Shown: positions 1 through 9,138 of the stretch, piece after piece
Layout: each line of letters starts with the position of its first letter
How positions within the stretch are numbered: position 1 is the first letter of the stretch
Source of the DNA: CAZRUA01 sp964603125
GTDB taxonomy: Bacteria; Bacteroidota; Bacteroidia; B-17B0; Aurantibacillaceae
Assembly: GCA_964603125.1 (NCBI GenBank)
Contig: CAZRUA010000041.1
Span: 1-29,284, forward strand
Direction: 5' to 3'
Length of the DNA stretch: 29,284 nucleotides
Made by a program: the position numbers and the translations under genes
Notes under the pieces: model-generated
The model's database searches: none
The model's input: the letters and a program-made list of their open reading frames with translations, nothing else
Told to the model about the DNA's origin: nothing

Positions 1-1105
1 CACCATTTGTGCCATTATTACAAGAAACTGGTGTTGAAACCGCTGTTCCTGGCGCACAACAAGCACCAACTGCACTAAAATTTGTTGGAGGATCATCAGT
101 ACACCCTAAACTTGACCATGAACCAGATTCCCCATCACCTGAAGTATTTATATCCACAGATAAATCTGAACCTGGAGCACAACCAGCATCCGTTGTAATG
201 TTCCAACAAAAATTCCATTGACCAGCTGTTGTAACATCACCAGCTGCAGAATTATTATCTCCGAAATTATTTCTAGGGTTTCCATCAGCAGGACTATAAT
301 CAAAATAAAATCCTGCTTGAGAGCCAAATGTACCACCACCGCCAGGGCCAGAAGGATAATAAGCCCAAGTACCACTTCCGCTTAAACTTGCTGGAGGTGT
401 TGCTACTATTGTTGCCGGATTCCATCCTGCACCAAAGCTAGTTTGAACACCATGCAGCCAATTAACACTTATTTCATTATATTGACCAACATGATAACAA
501 AAATTAACCGTTGTGTTTGGGGGATATGCACCGTTAACAGGTAAAGGATTAACTGTTAATGATGAAGCGGTTAAACAATCACTACAATCCTTACTGTTCT
601 GTGCACTGAGAGTAAAAGTTCCTGTTGCTGTAGTTGTATTACCACTAATCTGTAAAAAATAAGTTTGCCCTATAACCATCTGCTCAACTGTTAACGTTAC
701 AGTTCCAGCAGCATTTCCAATTGCGCATCCACCAATACCACCACCTAAACTGCCACAAGTACCTGAATAAAATGTAATGTTTGGATTTGCAAATGAACTA
801 TTTACTGTGAAAGTACCTGTATAACCCGATGCAGTAAATGAATACCATACATCATTTGCAGGATTAGCCTGTGTACCAGTACCTCCAGTACATCCATTTT
901 GATAAATATAAGGATTTCCTGCTGTAGCTGCAACTGTTGTCCCATTAACTGTAGTGGCGGCTCCATTAAGCAAACCAGTTCCACAATTACCTGGATTAGG
1001 CAAAGTTCCTAACGAAGTTGCGGAACACGGATTATCGTTAACTGGCTGTGCAATTGCCAAATAAGAACAAAAAATAAGTGTGACACTTAGTAAAAATTTA
1101 CGCAT
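1..1105 (-). CDS. Secreted Bacteroidota surface/adhesin-type protein, N-terminal part (cut by window edge)
   Basis: The reading frame starts at ATG 1105-1103 and stays open to the window edge, giving about 368 residues without a stop. The product begins with a signal peptide (MRKFLLSVTLIFCSYLAIAQ) followed by P-V-N-D-N-P-C-S-A-T-S-L, a start seen in many secreted Bacteroidota proteins. The rest is rich in Gly, Thr, Asn and paired Cys, as in beta-sandwich extracellular domains. Such proteins are often very long and exported by the type IX system through a C-terminal domain, which would lie outside the window. Its specific ligand or substrate cannot be told. Apparent plus-strand ORFs here are shadows. 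Confidence 0.75.
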   Translation of the reverse strand, partial: MRKFLLSVTLIFCSYLAIAQPVNDNPCSATSLGTLPNPGNCGTGLLNGAATTVNGTTVAATAGNPYIYQNGCTGGTGTQANPANDVWYSFTASGYTGTFTVNSSFANPNITFYSGTCGSLGGGIGGCAIGNAAGTVTLTVEQMVIGQTYFLQISGNTTTATGTFTLSAQNSKDCSDCLTASSLTVNPLPVNGAYPPNTTVNFCYHVGQYNEISVNWLHGVQTSFGAGWNPATIVATPPASLSGSGTWAYYPSGPGGGGTFGSQAGFYFDYSPADGNPRNNFGDNNSAAGDVTTAGQWNFCWNITTDAGCAPGSDLSVDINTSGDGESGSWSSLGCTDDPPTNFSAVGACCAPGTAVSTPVSCNNGTNG

Positions 1106-1126
1106 AATATCGGGGATTTAAATAAA

Positions 1127-1501
1127 TTACTTTTTGCTTGTTGTTGTGATTCCTGCTGTTAAATGTCCAGAAGGAAGAATGTTGAAAGAAGGCATAATAA
1201 AATCATCTGCAAACTTAGTTTGATATTCATTAACGTTGACCGCAATTCCTAATCTAAGTAATTCATTTGCAGATAAAAACTCCAATTCAAAACCATTTTG
1301 AAATTTTATTTTCACACGCTCATCTCTTAAGCGATATCCTTCTAAATCAGCTGCTTCTATCGATTTTTTATAAAACTCAACTTGCGTTTGATCCTTGGCA
1401 TTATTTATATTGAAACTGCCTTTAATTGTTCCTTTAAAAACAAAGGAAAAACTAAAAAAAACAAATGCTAAAACTGCGCTTAAAGTGTAAATTCTTTTCA
1501 T
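1127..1501 (-). CDS. Small secreted protein of unknown function
   Basis: A 124-residue ORF with a clear N-terminal signal sequence or membrane anchor (MKRIYTLSAVLAFVFFSFSF) and a polar remainder with no motif I recognise. It lies 21 bases upstream of the secreted protein gene on the same strand, so the two may be cotranscribed. The mature part is Lys/Glu/Asn-rich and would be periplasmic or surface-exposed. No function is proposed. Confidence 0.6.
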   Translation of the reverse strand: MKRIYTLSAVLAFVFFSFSFVFKGTIKGSFNINNAKDQTQVEFYKKSIEAADLEGYRLRDERVKIKFQNGFELEFLSANELLRLGIAVNVNEYQTKFADDFIMPSFNILPSGHLTAGITTTSKK

Positions 1502-1657
1502 ATTTTCTTATTTAATATACAAACTGATATTTTTTGGACATACTAAGATAACACTTGCAGTTTGAAATAGCAAGCTAGCCTAAAGAAAACATTTAACTTT
1601 TTTTGTGAAAATCTTTAAAATCGCCTCTTATTAAGACGAAATGAGATTAAATATCGA

Positions 1658-2404
1658 CTAAAACTTGTTTAATTTTAGTTCTGTCCCATCAAAAACTGCA
1701 TAAGTTTGATAGTTTATCCACTCCCCTAAATTGATGTACCTACAATCATTATTGATTTTCATGTCGAGTGGAAGATGGCGATGACCAAAAATAAAGTAAT
1801 CAATTTTATTTTTTAAAGTATACTCTTTGCAAAATTGCACCAAAAATTCTTTATCGTCTCCTAAATAAATTCCATCGGATGTACCAGTCATAATACGACT
1901 ACGCTTACTAAAATAGTTTGCTAAACCAAAAGAAAAATTAGGATGCAAACGAGCAAAACACCATTGACAAAATTTATTAGCAAAAATCTTTTTAATAAAT
2001 TTATATCCCTTATCGCCAGGGCCCAATCCATCCCCGTGTCCAATAAAAAATTTCTTCCCATTAAAATCTCTTTCAATCGGTGCACGATATATTACACAAT
2101 TAATCTCCTTACTTAAATAATCAAACATCCACATATCATGATTTCCTGTGAAAACATGAATTCTTGTTCCTTTATCAGATAGTTCAGCCAGCTTACCTAA
2201 AAACCTGAGGTAACCTTTGGGTGCAGTATGTTTATGCTCGAACCAAAAATCAAATAAATCACCTACTAAAAAAATTTCTTCCGCATCATTCTGTATTGAA
2301 CTCAACCAAGCAACAACCTTTCTTTCTCTCTCTAAACTCTTCTCAAAAGTTGGAACTCCCAAGTGAAAATCTGAAGCAAAATATATATTTTTACCTGCCT
2401 GCAT
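1658..2404 (-). CDS. lpxH: UDP-2,3-diacylglucosamine pyrophosphatase (LpxH-type metallophosphoesterase)
   Basis: LpxH hydrolyses UDP-2,3-diacylglucosamine to lipid X and UMP in lipid A synthesis, at the inner face of the cytoplasmic membrane. The 248-residue product shows the calcineurin-like phosphoesterase set: D12-F-H14, G-D49-L-F-D-F, G-N88-H89-D, I-G-H123-G-D and F-G-H208-R-H210, which together bind two metal ions. Length fits the family. The start codon overlaps the stop of the upstream M1 peptidase gene by one base (TAATG), so translation is probably coupled. It is the last gene of the gatB unit. Assignment to LpxH rather than another phosphoesterase rests on the DFHLG and FGHRHLP motifs and the length. 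Confidence 0.82.
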   Translation of the reverse strand: MQAGKNIYFASDFHLGVPTFEKSLERERKVVAWLSSIQNDAEEIFLVGDLFDFWFEHKHTAPKGYLRFLGKLAELSDKGTRIHVFTGNHDMWMFDYLSKEINCVIYRAPIERDFNGKKFFIGHGDGLGPGDKGYKFIKKIFANKFCQWCFARLHPNFSFGLANYFSKRSRIMTGTSDGIYLGDDKEFLVQFCKEYTLKNKIDYFIFGHRHLPLDMKINNDCRYINLGEWINYQTYAVFDGTELKLNKF

Positions 2405-5400
2405 TAAAATAATTGAAAACCATTTTTACGAATTTCACTGAAAACATTTAGTTGATTTAAGTTTAATGTGAAACGGATATTATCAACATAACGATAGTTA
2501 TTTATACTTAGTGCGTTCTTGATGTTTTGTGAATACGTTATAGGTAAATAAACAACAAAAAACTTTTTATAAATAGAAACTGTCGCACCAACATTGTACA
2601 TAGATTCCATTTGATTTAAACCTGTTGTATTATATAATCCTCCTTCGACATAAAAAGATAAAGGCAATTTAAATAATTTAGGTGTTTGAATATTTAAACT
2701 CGTAAGCCATCTGTTACTTTGTCCAGCAAAAGAGTAAACTTTAAATCCGCCATCATTCTCGTAAACCTGCTGAGATAATACATTCGGAATATTTGCGCTT
2801 CTGCCAAAGTATAAATTATCATATAAATAATCATTTTGTCCAACCCAAGAACTCATTCTGAAACGATAGTCGTTTGTACTTGAGTTTTGTAAAAAGACAC
2901 CTGCAAATAAACGTAAAGTGAATTTCTTTTTTGAATTATAAGTAATACTGTATTTAAAAGTATTGAAAAGCTTACTCATATTGTCGCCCGTTTGAAAAAC
3001 TAAATTGTTTTCAAAAGGATTTATTCTTCTATCATTTACGAAAGAATAACTTAACTCATAAAAATTTAAATTCACATTTTCTTTACTTAATGAATAATTG
3101 TTCTCTTTTAAATAATCAGCCTTAGTTTTACTAATAATTACACTGCGCAACTTAATCTTTTGAGTCCGACTACTGCGCTCTCTTTTCTTTTTAATTTCAA
3201 ATTCAACAAAAGGATTTAGTTTGTTGTACAATTGCAAAAAAGGTTCACTATCATAGTTAAAACGTGCTGCCGATAAGCCTATTGATACTTGCTGAAAAAC
3301 TTTTTTTGGATAAACATTATACTGAAGATTTCCTACACCTGTTAGTGTTGAAGAACCAAAAGCATACATTGGCATAAGTTCATACTCCAGTTTCTTAGAA
3401 AAAGCCAAGTGATTATATATTGAAAGTCCCGCCATTAATTTATCATATTGATTATAGGCTAAAAGAGGTGAAACATACATTTGTTGTTTTGATAGATCAT
3501 CAATAGCTCCTAACAATTTCAACTCAACTGGGGCTGCCTTTTTAAACAAACCTTTTGTACGAATTGAATTATTCTTAGCATTCACATCCATGGTAAACTT
3601 AAAATAATCTAACATAAATTCGTCGTATTCTCCGGGTGGAACGCTTAATTCTTTTTCACCTTCAAAACCATCATACCAAACCATTCCTAAAATTTCACCA
3701 TTTTTCAAACCACATAAAGCAACAGGGCCTTTAATTTCACCAACGTTCTTAACAATTATGCGATATGAATTATCTTCTTCTTTCTTAAAAGATTTTATTT
3801 TATAATCCATTTTCTTTGTTGAGAAAAGCAAATCATCAAAAAACCATGAAAGGTTTTTCTCGCTATAATACTCTAATATTTTTCTTAAATCTTCAGGCTT
3901 CGGATGTTTAAATTTCCATGTATTGAAATAAAACTGCATGGCAACATCAAACGCATCTTCACCCATATAATTCATTAGATAATTAAACGAAGCCGCGGTT
4001 TTAAAATAAACCATTGCACCATAATTCATGTCAGTAAACTCGGCTGAATGAGTTTGACAAGCTTGATCCTTGTTAACTAAAGCTTGCATTTTGTAGAACA
4101 AATAATACTGTTGTTCAGTACCGTATAAATTTAAATTACCATACTTTAATATTTTACTTGTTGTATCAATTCCTAACAAAGTATTTGCCATCCCAAGGTT
4201 GGGATACTTTGTAAGATTATACCTCATTTCATTAAATGAATTTATTCCTTCGTCCATCCAAGGATTTACTCGTTCATTTGAACCTAAAATACCATAAAAC
4301 CAATTGTGCCCAACCTCGTGCATAATAGTAGTTTCGAGTGTAGATTCGTTTCCGGATTTACCAATAACAGTAATATTAGGGTATTCCATTCCTCCGCCAG
4401 CACTTATTGTTCCATCAACGGCTGTAACATGTTTATAAGGATAATCGCCATTCCATAATGAATAGAAAAAAGTAGCATCATTTAAATAAGCAATTGAATA
4501 CTGCCATAACTCTATTTCAGAATCGGTAAACATTGCCCAAGTTGTTACAGTTCTTTTTGTATGAGGAACAATTACTTCACCTTTCAAAACATTGTAACGT
4601 TTATCGCAAAACCAAGCGAAATCGTGAACATTACTTTGTTTGAATCTAAGTGTTTTTATTTCCAAATCCGATTTAGGAAAATCCATACTTAAGTAAACTC
4701 TTTCCTTACCTAGTTTAGAAATTTTTGCTTCAGTTTTTTCAATTTTAGTTTGAAGCCAAGCTAACTCTTCTTCGCCATTAACCATATCACCAGTTGCACC
4801 CAAAACATAGTTTTTAGGGACTGTAATACTAACATCAAAACTACCATACTCTGAGAAAAATTCACCTTGATTTAAATAAGGAATTTGATTCCAACCATTG
4901 TTATCATAAACAGCTGGCTTTGGATACCACTGAGTAATAGTATATGCTTGGCCAACGTGACCTAATCGAGAAATTTCTCCATTTGGAATTTTAACTCGAA
5001 ACGGCGTGGTTATAGTAATCTTACTACCTGGAGACAAAGGCGAGTTTAAAATTAATTTACATATATCAATATTAATTGAATCATAAACCCATTTTATTGA
5101 TTCGCCATTCACTTTAAAATCAAGGCTATCAATATATCCTAAATCATTTGGCTTAGCAAAATACAAATCAGTTGATCCATTTTCTAATAATTGCTTAGCC
5201 AAAGCTGTTTTATTGTTTTTATAAGCGTTTGGCCACAAATGAAAATAAATAAAACTTAAAGTGTTGTTGGAATTATTAATGTACTCGATACTTTCAAAAG
5301 CACGTAACATATTTAAGCTATCATCCAACTTTACATTAATGGTATAATTAACTTCTTGCTGAAAATAATTTTGTCCATTGGAAGAACAAATGCCGAAAGC

Positions 5401-5442
5401 AAATAAAAAAATGAGATATACTTTAACTATTTTGCTTTGCAT
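2404..5442 (-). CDS. M1-family zinc metallopeptidase with long C-terminal extension
   Basis: A 1012-residue protein with a signal peptide (residues 1-23). The gluzincin site is H375-E-x-x-H379 with the third zinc ligand E398, the spacing of the M1 (aminopeptidase N) family. A GGGMEYP stretch near residue 350 matches the substrate-binding GxMEN motif. The catalytic domain covers roughly residues 30-600. The last 350 or so residues have alternating aromatic/polar strands and many Asn/Tyr/Phe, resembling an outer-membrane beta-barrel or beta-rich domain. That reading is an inference. The gene starts 8 bases downstream of the TlpA-like gene and overlaps lpxH. It probably acts on peptides in the periplasm or at the outer membrane. 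Confidence 0.85.
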   Translation of the reverse strand: MQSKIVKVYLIFLFAFGICSSNGQNYFQQEVNYTINVKLDDSLNMLRAFESIEYINNSNNTLSFIYFHLWPNAYKNNKTALAKQLLENGSTDLYFAKPNDLGYIDSLDFKVNGESIKWVYDSINIDICKLILNSPLSPGSKITITTPFRVKIPNGEISRLGHVGQAYTITQWYPKPAVYDNNGWNQIPYLNQGEFFSEYGSFDVSITVPKNYVLGATGDMVNGEEELAWLQTKIEKTEAKISKLGKERVYLSMDFPKSDLEIKTLRFKQSNVHDFAWFCDKRYNVLKGEVIVPHTKRTVTTWAMFTDSEIELWQYSIAYLNDATFFYSLWNGDYPYKHVTAVDGTISAGGGMEYPNITVIGKSGNESTLETTIMHEVGHNWFYGILGSNERVNPWMDEGINSFNEMRYNLTKYPNLGMANTLLGIDTTSKILKYGNLNLYGTEQQYYLFYKMQALVNKDQACQTHSAEFTDMNYGAMVYFKTAASFNYLMNYMGEDAFDVAMQFYFNTWKFKHPKPEDLRKILEYYSEKNLSWFFDDLLFSTKKMDYKIKSFKKEEDNSYRIIVKNVGEIKGPVALCGLKNGEILGMVWYDGFEGEKELSVPPGEYDEFMLDYFKFTMDVNAKNNSIRTKGLFKKAAPVELKLLGAIDDLSKQQMYVSPLLAYNQYDKLMAGLSIYNHLAFSKKLEYELMPMYAFGSSTLTGVGNLQYNVYPKKVFQQVSIGLSAARFNYDSEPFLQLYNKLNPFVEFEIKKKRERSSRTQKIKLRSVIISKTKADYLKENNYSLSKENVNLNFYELSYSFVNDRRINPFENNLVFQTGDNMSKLFNTFKYSITYNSKKKFTLRLFAGVFLQNSSTNDYRFRMSSWVGQNDYLYDNLYFGRSANIPNVLSQQVYENDGGFKVYSFAGQSNRWLTSLNIQTPKLFKLPLSFYVEGGLYNTTGLNQMESMYNVGATVSIYKKFFVVYLPITYSQNIKNALSINNYRYVDNIRFTLNLNQLNVFSEIRKNGFQLF

Positions 5443-5450
5443 AACGTATT

Positions 5451-6623
5451 TTATTTAGAAAAAACTTCTTGAAGCTTTTCATCTAATTTTGAACCACGAA
5501 GATTTTTAGCAATAATTTTTCCTTCACGGTCAATTAAAACGGTAAAAGGAATTGCCCCAATGCCAAACTGGCTGCATACACTGCTGCTAAAACCTTTTAG
5601 GTCGCTAACATGATTCCATTTCAATTTATCATCCTGAATTGCTTTCATCCATTTTTCTTTATCCTCATCTAATGAAACGCTAAAAACATCAAAACCTTTT
5701 GAGTGATATTGATTGTAAGCTTTTACAACATTTGGATTCTCTTGACGACATGGACCACACCAGCTTGCCCAAAAATCAACCAAAACTACTTTTCCTTTTA
5801 AAGAAGACAAGGCCAAATTTTTACCCTCAGGAGTTGGTAAATTAATGTCTGACATTACCTTACCATTAGGCAATGATTTATTTAATTGTTGATCTAATTC
5901 GAATTGTTTGGCATAACCGCTCACTGCTTTATCTAATTGATTAACCAAAATTGAGTTTGGATACTTAGCCTTAAGTTTTGTATTTAAATCTTTATAAAAC
6001 TCGAACTCTTCATCAATCTTGATATAATCAAAACCAGCAAAATTTGCAATAGATACTGGATACTCATTAATCATTTTCTTTACTTGCGGCGCATATTTTC
6101 TTATTATTTTATCATATTCAATAGTCCAAACACCATCAAGCGAATCTGCCTTTATTGAATCCATTTTTAAAGCGTAAAGTTGTTTTTGTAAAGCTTTGGC
6201 CAATGAATCCTGTTCTCCTTTTATTTTTTGCACGAATTTATTTAGAGCTATGAATTGCTTTGTATCTGGCGAACCTTCTACTTCAAAACTATTCTGAAGT
6301 GCCTTTGCATCACCTTTTGCAGTTATTTGCTGAGAGGAATCTGCAATGATGATAGTAAAATTTTGAGGCGTTATTTGAACTTTGTAAAAGTCCATCATTT
6401 TTAATTTATTGGCATTTTCAAATTCAAAATTCCCCTTTTCATCCACCTTAGTAGAATCAAGAAGTACTTCACCTTCTGGGGATAATTGTATCAAACGAAG
6501 CATTTCACCATTAGCATTACTTAATGTTCCTTTTAAAGAAAAACCATCTTTTTTATTCCCTCCGCCACAAGACACTAAAACAAGAGTTGATAATGCTATT
6601 ACGGAACCAAATATTCTTTTCAT
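5451..6623 (-). CDS. TlpA/ResA-like thiol-disulfide oxidoreductase lipoprotein with N-terminal DUF4369-like domain
   Basis: A 390-residue lipoprotein. The signal peptide ends in L-V-S-C19, a lipobox. Residues about 28-110 look like the DUF4369 domain common in Bacteroidota thioredoxin lipoproteins. Next comes a helical linker (about 120-250) and then a thioredoxin fold with W-A-S-W-C289-G-P-C292 and a cis-proline segment (G-I-G-A-I-P). It is expected to exchange disulfides in periplasmic proteins. It starts 4 bases after the gatB stop codon and is followed 8 bases later by the M1 peptidase gene, so the group reads as one operon. The natural partner protein is unknown. Confidence 0.85.
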   Translation of the reverse strand: MKRIFGSVIALSTLVLVSCGGGNKKDGFSLKGTLSNANGEMLRLIQLSPEGEVLLDSTKVDEKGNFEFENANKLKMMDFYKVQITPQNFTIIIADSSQQITAKGDAKALQNSFEVEGSPDTKQFIALNKFVQKIKGEQDSLAKALQKQLYALKMDSIKADSLDGVWTIEYDKIIRKYAPQVKKMINEYPVSIANFAGFDYIKIDEEFEFYKDLNTKLKAKYPNSILVNQLDKAVSGYAKQFELDQQLNKSLPNGKVMSDINLPTPEGKNLALSSLKGKVVLVDFWASWCGPCRQENPNVVKAYNQYHSKGFDVFSVSLDEDKEKWMKAIQDDKLKWNHVSDLKGFSSSVCSQFGIGAIPFTVLIDREGKIIAKNLRGSKLDEKLQEVFSK

Positions 6624-6627
6624 TTTA

Positions 6628-8082
6628 CTAATTTTTATTTAAAGTTTCACTCACTAATTTGCTTGCCAACTTAGGATCGGCTTTACCTTTACTTAGCTTC
6701 ATCACCTCACCCATAAATAAAGCAACCAAATTTGTTTTCCCGTTTTTGTATTCAACTACCTTTTCAGGGTATTTTGCAATAGCTGCATTAACTATGTCTT
6801 GAAGAGCATCTGCATTACTCTCTTGAATAACGTTTAATTCTTCAGCAATTGATAAAGCTGATTTTGTTGGCTGCTCAATCATGGCAGGAAAAACCTTTTG
6901 CGATGCCACTGAATTAGAAATTTTACCCTCGTCAATAATTGAAATTAATTCGGCAATTTTTTCAGGAGCTAAAACAAACTTTTCAATGGTTAAAGCATTT
7001 TTATTTAAATAACTTTTTACATCGCCCATCATCCAATTGGCTGCGGCTTTGTAATTTTTTGTATTAGATACGATTTGATTAAAATACAATGCAATTGCCT
7101 TAGTATCGGTTAAATTTGTTGCATCATAGTCATTCAACTTCAAATCATTAATGTACTTTTTATACAACTCACTTGGTAAAGGTGGCATATTTACTTTAAC
7201 CGAATTAATGTAGTTTTCGGTTACGTAAATAGGTTGTAAATCTGGCTCAGGAAAGTAACGGTAATCATTAGCATTCTCTTTGCTACGAAGGCTAAAAGTT
7301 GTACCCGCTAAAGCATCAAAACTGCGCGTCTCAACAGGAATCTCTTCATTCGCCTCAATCATATCTATTTGACGTTTTATTTCAAACTCAATAGCACGAT
7401 GAACATTACGAATTGAGTTCATATTTTTAACCTCAACTTTTTTACCAAATTCCTTCGAACCCTTTAGCATCACAGAAATATTTGCATCACAACGCATCGA
7501 TCCTTCTTCCATATTCCCATCACAAATATCCAGGTAACGAACCAATTTTCTTACTTCGCTTAAATAAGCATACGCTTCATCAGCATTCTTAATTTCAGGC
7601 TCTGAAACCATCTCTAACAAAGGAACTCCCGCACGATTCAAATCTATTAACGAATCGAAAGGATCTTGATCATGCATTGATTTACCAGCATCCTCTTCCA
7701 TGTGAATTCGAGTGATATTTATTTTTTTCTCTCCCCCGTTTTCAGTTTTAATGGTAATAGATCCTCCGTTACAAATTGGTGTTTTATCTTGAGTGATTTG
7801 ATATCCCTTAGGTAAATCGGCGTAGAAGTAGTTTTTACGCGCAAACTGATTTTCGTATCGAATATCAGCACCGATTGCTAAACCAAACTTAACAGCAAAC
7901 TCAATCGCTCTTTTATTTACACGTGGCAATGTTCCTGGATGCCCAAGGCTAATTGCACTAATGTGTGTATTAGGTAATCCGCCATATTCGGCCGAATCGG
8001 ATGCATACATTTTACTGTTGGTAAGTAATTGCACGTGCACCTCTAAACCAATAACTGCTTCGTATTTATCGTAAACGCTCAT
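6628..8082 (-). CDS. gatB: Asp-tRNA(Asn)/Glu-tRNA(Gln) amidotransferase subunit B
   Basis: GatB binds misacylated Glu-tRNA(Gln) or Asp-tRNA(Asn) and, with GatA and GatC, converts the amino acid to its amide. The 484-residue product matches the family end to end: Y-E-A-V-I-G-L-E-V-H-V-Q near the start, H-M-E-E-D-A-G-K-S, L-V/I-D-L-N-R-x-G-V-P-L, E-E-G-S-M-R-C-D-A-N and D-D/N-Y-R-Y-F-P-E-P-D motifs, and the C-terminal YqeY-like helical tail. Neither gatA nor gatC is in the window, which is usual for this phylum, where the subunits are scattered. It is the first gene of the four-gene minus-strand unit. Confidence 0.95.
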   Translation of the reverse strand: MSVYDKYEAVIGLEVHVQLLTNSKMYASDSAEYGGLPNTHISAISLGHPGTLPRVNKRAIEFAVKFGLAIGADIRYENQFARKNYFYADLPKGYQITQDKTPICNGGSITIKTENGGEKKINITRIHMEEDAGKSMHDQDPFDSLIDLNRAGVPLLEMVSEPEIKNADEAYAYLSEVRKLVRYLDICDGNMEEGSMRCDANISVMLKGSKEFGKKVEVKNMNSIRNVHRAIEFEIKRQIDMIEANEEIPVETRSFDALAGTTFSLRSKENANDYRYFPEPDLQPIYVTENYINSVKVNMPPLPSELYKKYINDLKLNDYDATNLTDTKAIALYFNQIVSNTKNYKAAANWMMGDVKSYLNKNALTIEKFVLAPEKIAELISIIDEGKISNSVASQKVFPAMIEQPTKSALSIAEELNVIQESNADALQDIVNAAIAKYPEKVVEYKNGKTNLVALFMGEVMKLSKGKADPKLASKLVSETLNKN

Positions 8083-8172
8083 AAAAAATTAAAGGCTAAA
8101 GATACTATTTTTTAAGCTAGCAAAACCAAATTATTTATTTGCACAATAAGCCTAAATTAAGCCAAACAAAAG

Positions 8173-8180
8173 TATATTTG
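8173..8180 (+). promoter_or_regulatory. Promoter -7 box (TATATTTG) for the ECF sigma gene
   Basis: TATATTTG fits the Bacteroidota -7 consensus TAnnTTTG and lies 21 bases before the sigma-factor ATG. No good TTG/TTTG -33 element is visible at the usual 17-23 base distance, so the promoter may be weak or need help. Confidence 0.55.
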
Positions 8181-8201
8181 TACTAACCAATTTACACAAA
8201 A

Positions 8202-8783
8202 ATGCTCCATCCCAAAGAATGGGTTACCAATTATGGCGATTACCTCTATTCAATAGCTTTGCTAAAAACTAATAACAAAGAGGTAGCTGAGGATTTGGTT
8301 CAAGACACCTTTTTATCCGCAATAAAAGCATCTCAAAACTTTAGAGGAGATAGTTCTGAAAAAACTTGGCTAACGAGCATTTTAAAAAATAAAATAATTG
8401 ACTTTTACCGCAAAAAAGATGTACTAAAAAACTACGATTCATATGTTGATGAAACTGAATCAAGTTTTGATGCCGCGTTTTTTCAAACCGATAATTTGTC
8501 TTCTGCGCATTGGAAAAAGGATGCTATTCCGGCTTCATGGTCGGAAAATGCTGATTTAAAAATAAATGAAAACGAATTTTATTCAGTAGTAAAATTATGC
8601 GTGGAAAAACTACCAACTAAATTATTACCCATTTTTACTGCCAAATTTATTGACGATGAAGATTCTGAAAAAATCTGTAAGGATTATAATATCTCTTCGT
8701 CTAACTACTGGGTAATTATACATAGAGCAAAACTCTTAATGAGATCTTGTCTTGAAAAAAATTGGTTTATAAACCTAAAGTAA
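8202..8783 (+). CDS. ECF-type RNA polymerase sigma factor
   Basis: A 193-residue sigma-70 family protein of extracytoplasmic-function size. Region 2 is seen as E-V-A-E-D-L-V-Q-D-T-F, the usual core-binding helix, followed by the -10 recognition helix and the linker before region 4. Region 4 is present but divergent: the helix-turn-helix near I-S-S-S-N-Y-W-V-I-I-H-R-A retains the W-V-x-x-H-R-A-x-x-x-L-R ending. The next gene, 4 bases downstream, is a candidate zinc-binding anti-sigma factor, and an Msr gene follows. The trio suggests a stress-response unit. Its target promoters cannot be told from this window. Confidence 0.88.
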   Translation: MLHPKEWVTNYGDYLYSIALLKTNNKEVAEDLVQDTFLSAIKASQNFRGDSSEKTWLTSILKNKIIDFYRKKDVLKNYDSYVDETESSFDAAFFQTDNLSSAHWKKDAIPASWSENADLKINENEFYSVVKLCVEKLPTKLLPIFTAKFIDDEDSEKICKDYNISSSNYWVIIHRAKLLMRSCLEKNWFINLK

Positions 8784-8787
8784 AAAA

Positions 8788-9036
8788 ATGAGATTAACTT
8801 GTAAAGAAGCTGCAAAAATAATTTCGAATGAAAAGCATAAACGTAGTTTAAAATTACGTTTTAGCTTATTTATTCATAAAATTATCTGTCCGCCTTGCGC
8901 AAGATTTGCCAAACAACTTGAAATTTTAAATAAAGGATTTAGCAATTATAGAAATCACTTAGAATTAAACAAACAATCCATTTTAAGCGAAACAAAAAAA
9001 CAACAAATACAATCCGAAATAAATAAACTTACGTAA
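8788..9036 (+). CDS. Small zinc-finger (ZAS-like) anti-sigma factor candidate
   Basis: An 82-residue protein whose N-terminal half has C5 and then H30-x3-C34-x2-C37, the H-x3-C-x2-C signature of zinc-containing anti-sigma (ZAS) proteins. There is no transmembrane segment, so it would be a soluble cytoplasmic regulator. It starts 4 bases after the sigma-factor stop. Soluble ZAS proteins such as RsrA release their sigma factor when the zinc cysteines are oxidised. Redox sensing here is inferred from that family and from the methionine sulfoxide reductase gene 100 bases downstream. Confidence 0.65.
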   Translation: MRLTCKEAAKIISNEKHKRSLKLRFSLFIHKIICPPCARFAKQLEILNKGFSNYRNHLELNKQSILSETKKQQIQSEINKLT

Positions 9037-9138
9037 ATATAATTTTAACATTTGTTTGCATTTAGAGGCGTAAAGTTATTTCAAAAACAAAGTCTATTAT
9101 TAAAACAAAGTTTCACTCATTAAATCAATTTAATAACT

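Noticed and set aside
9..984. Plus- and minus-strand ORFs of 60-75 residues over the first kilobase
   Set aside because: They lie out of frame inside the open minus-strand secreted protein, which has a signal peptide and continuous domain-like sequence.
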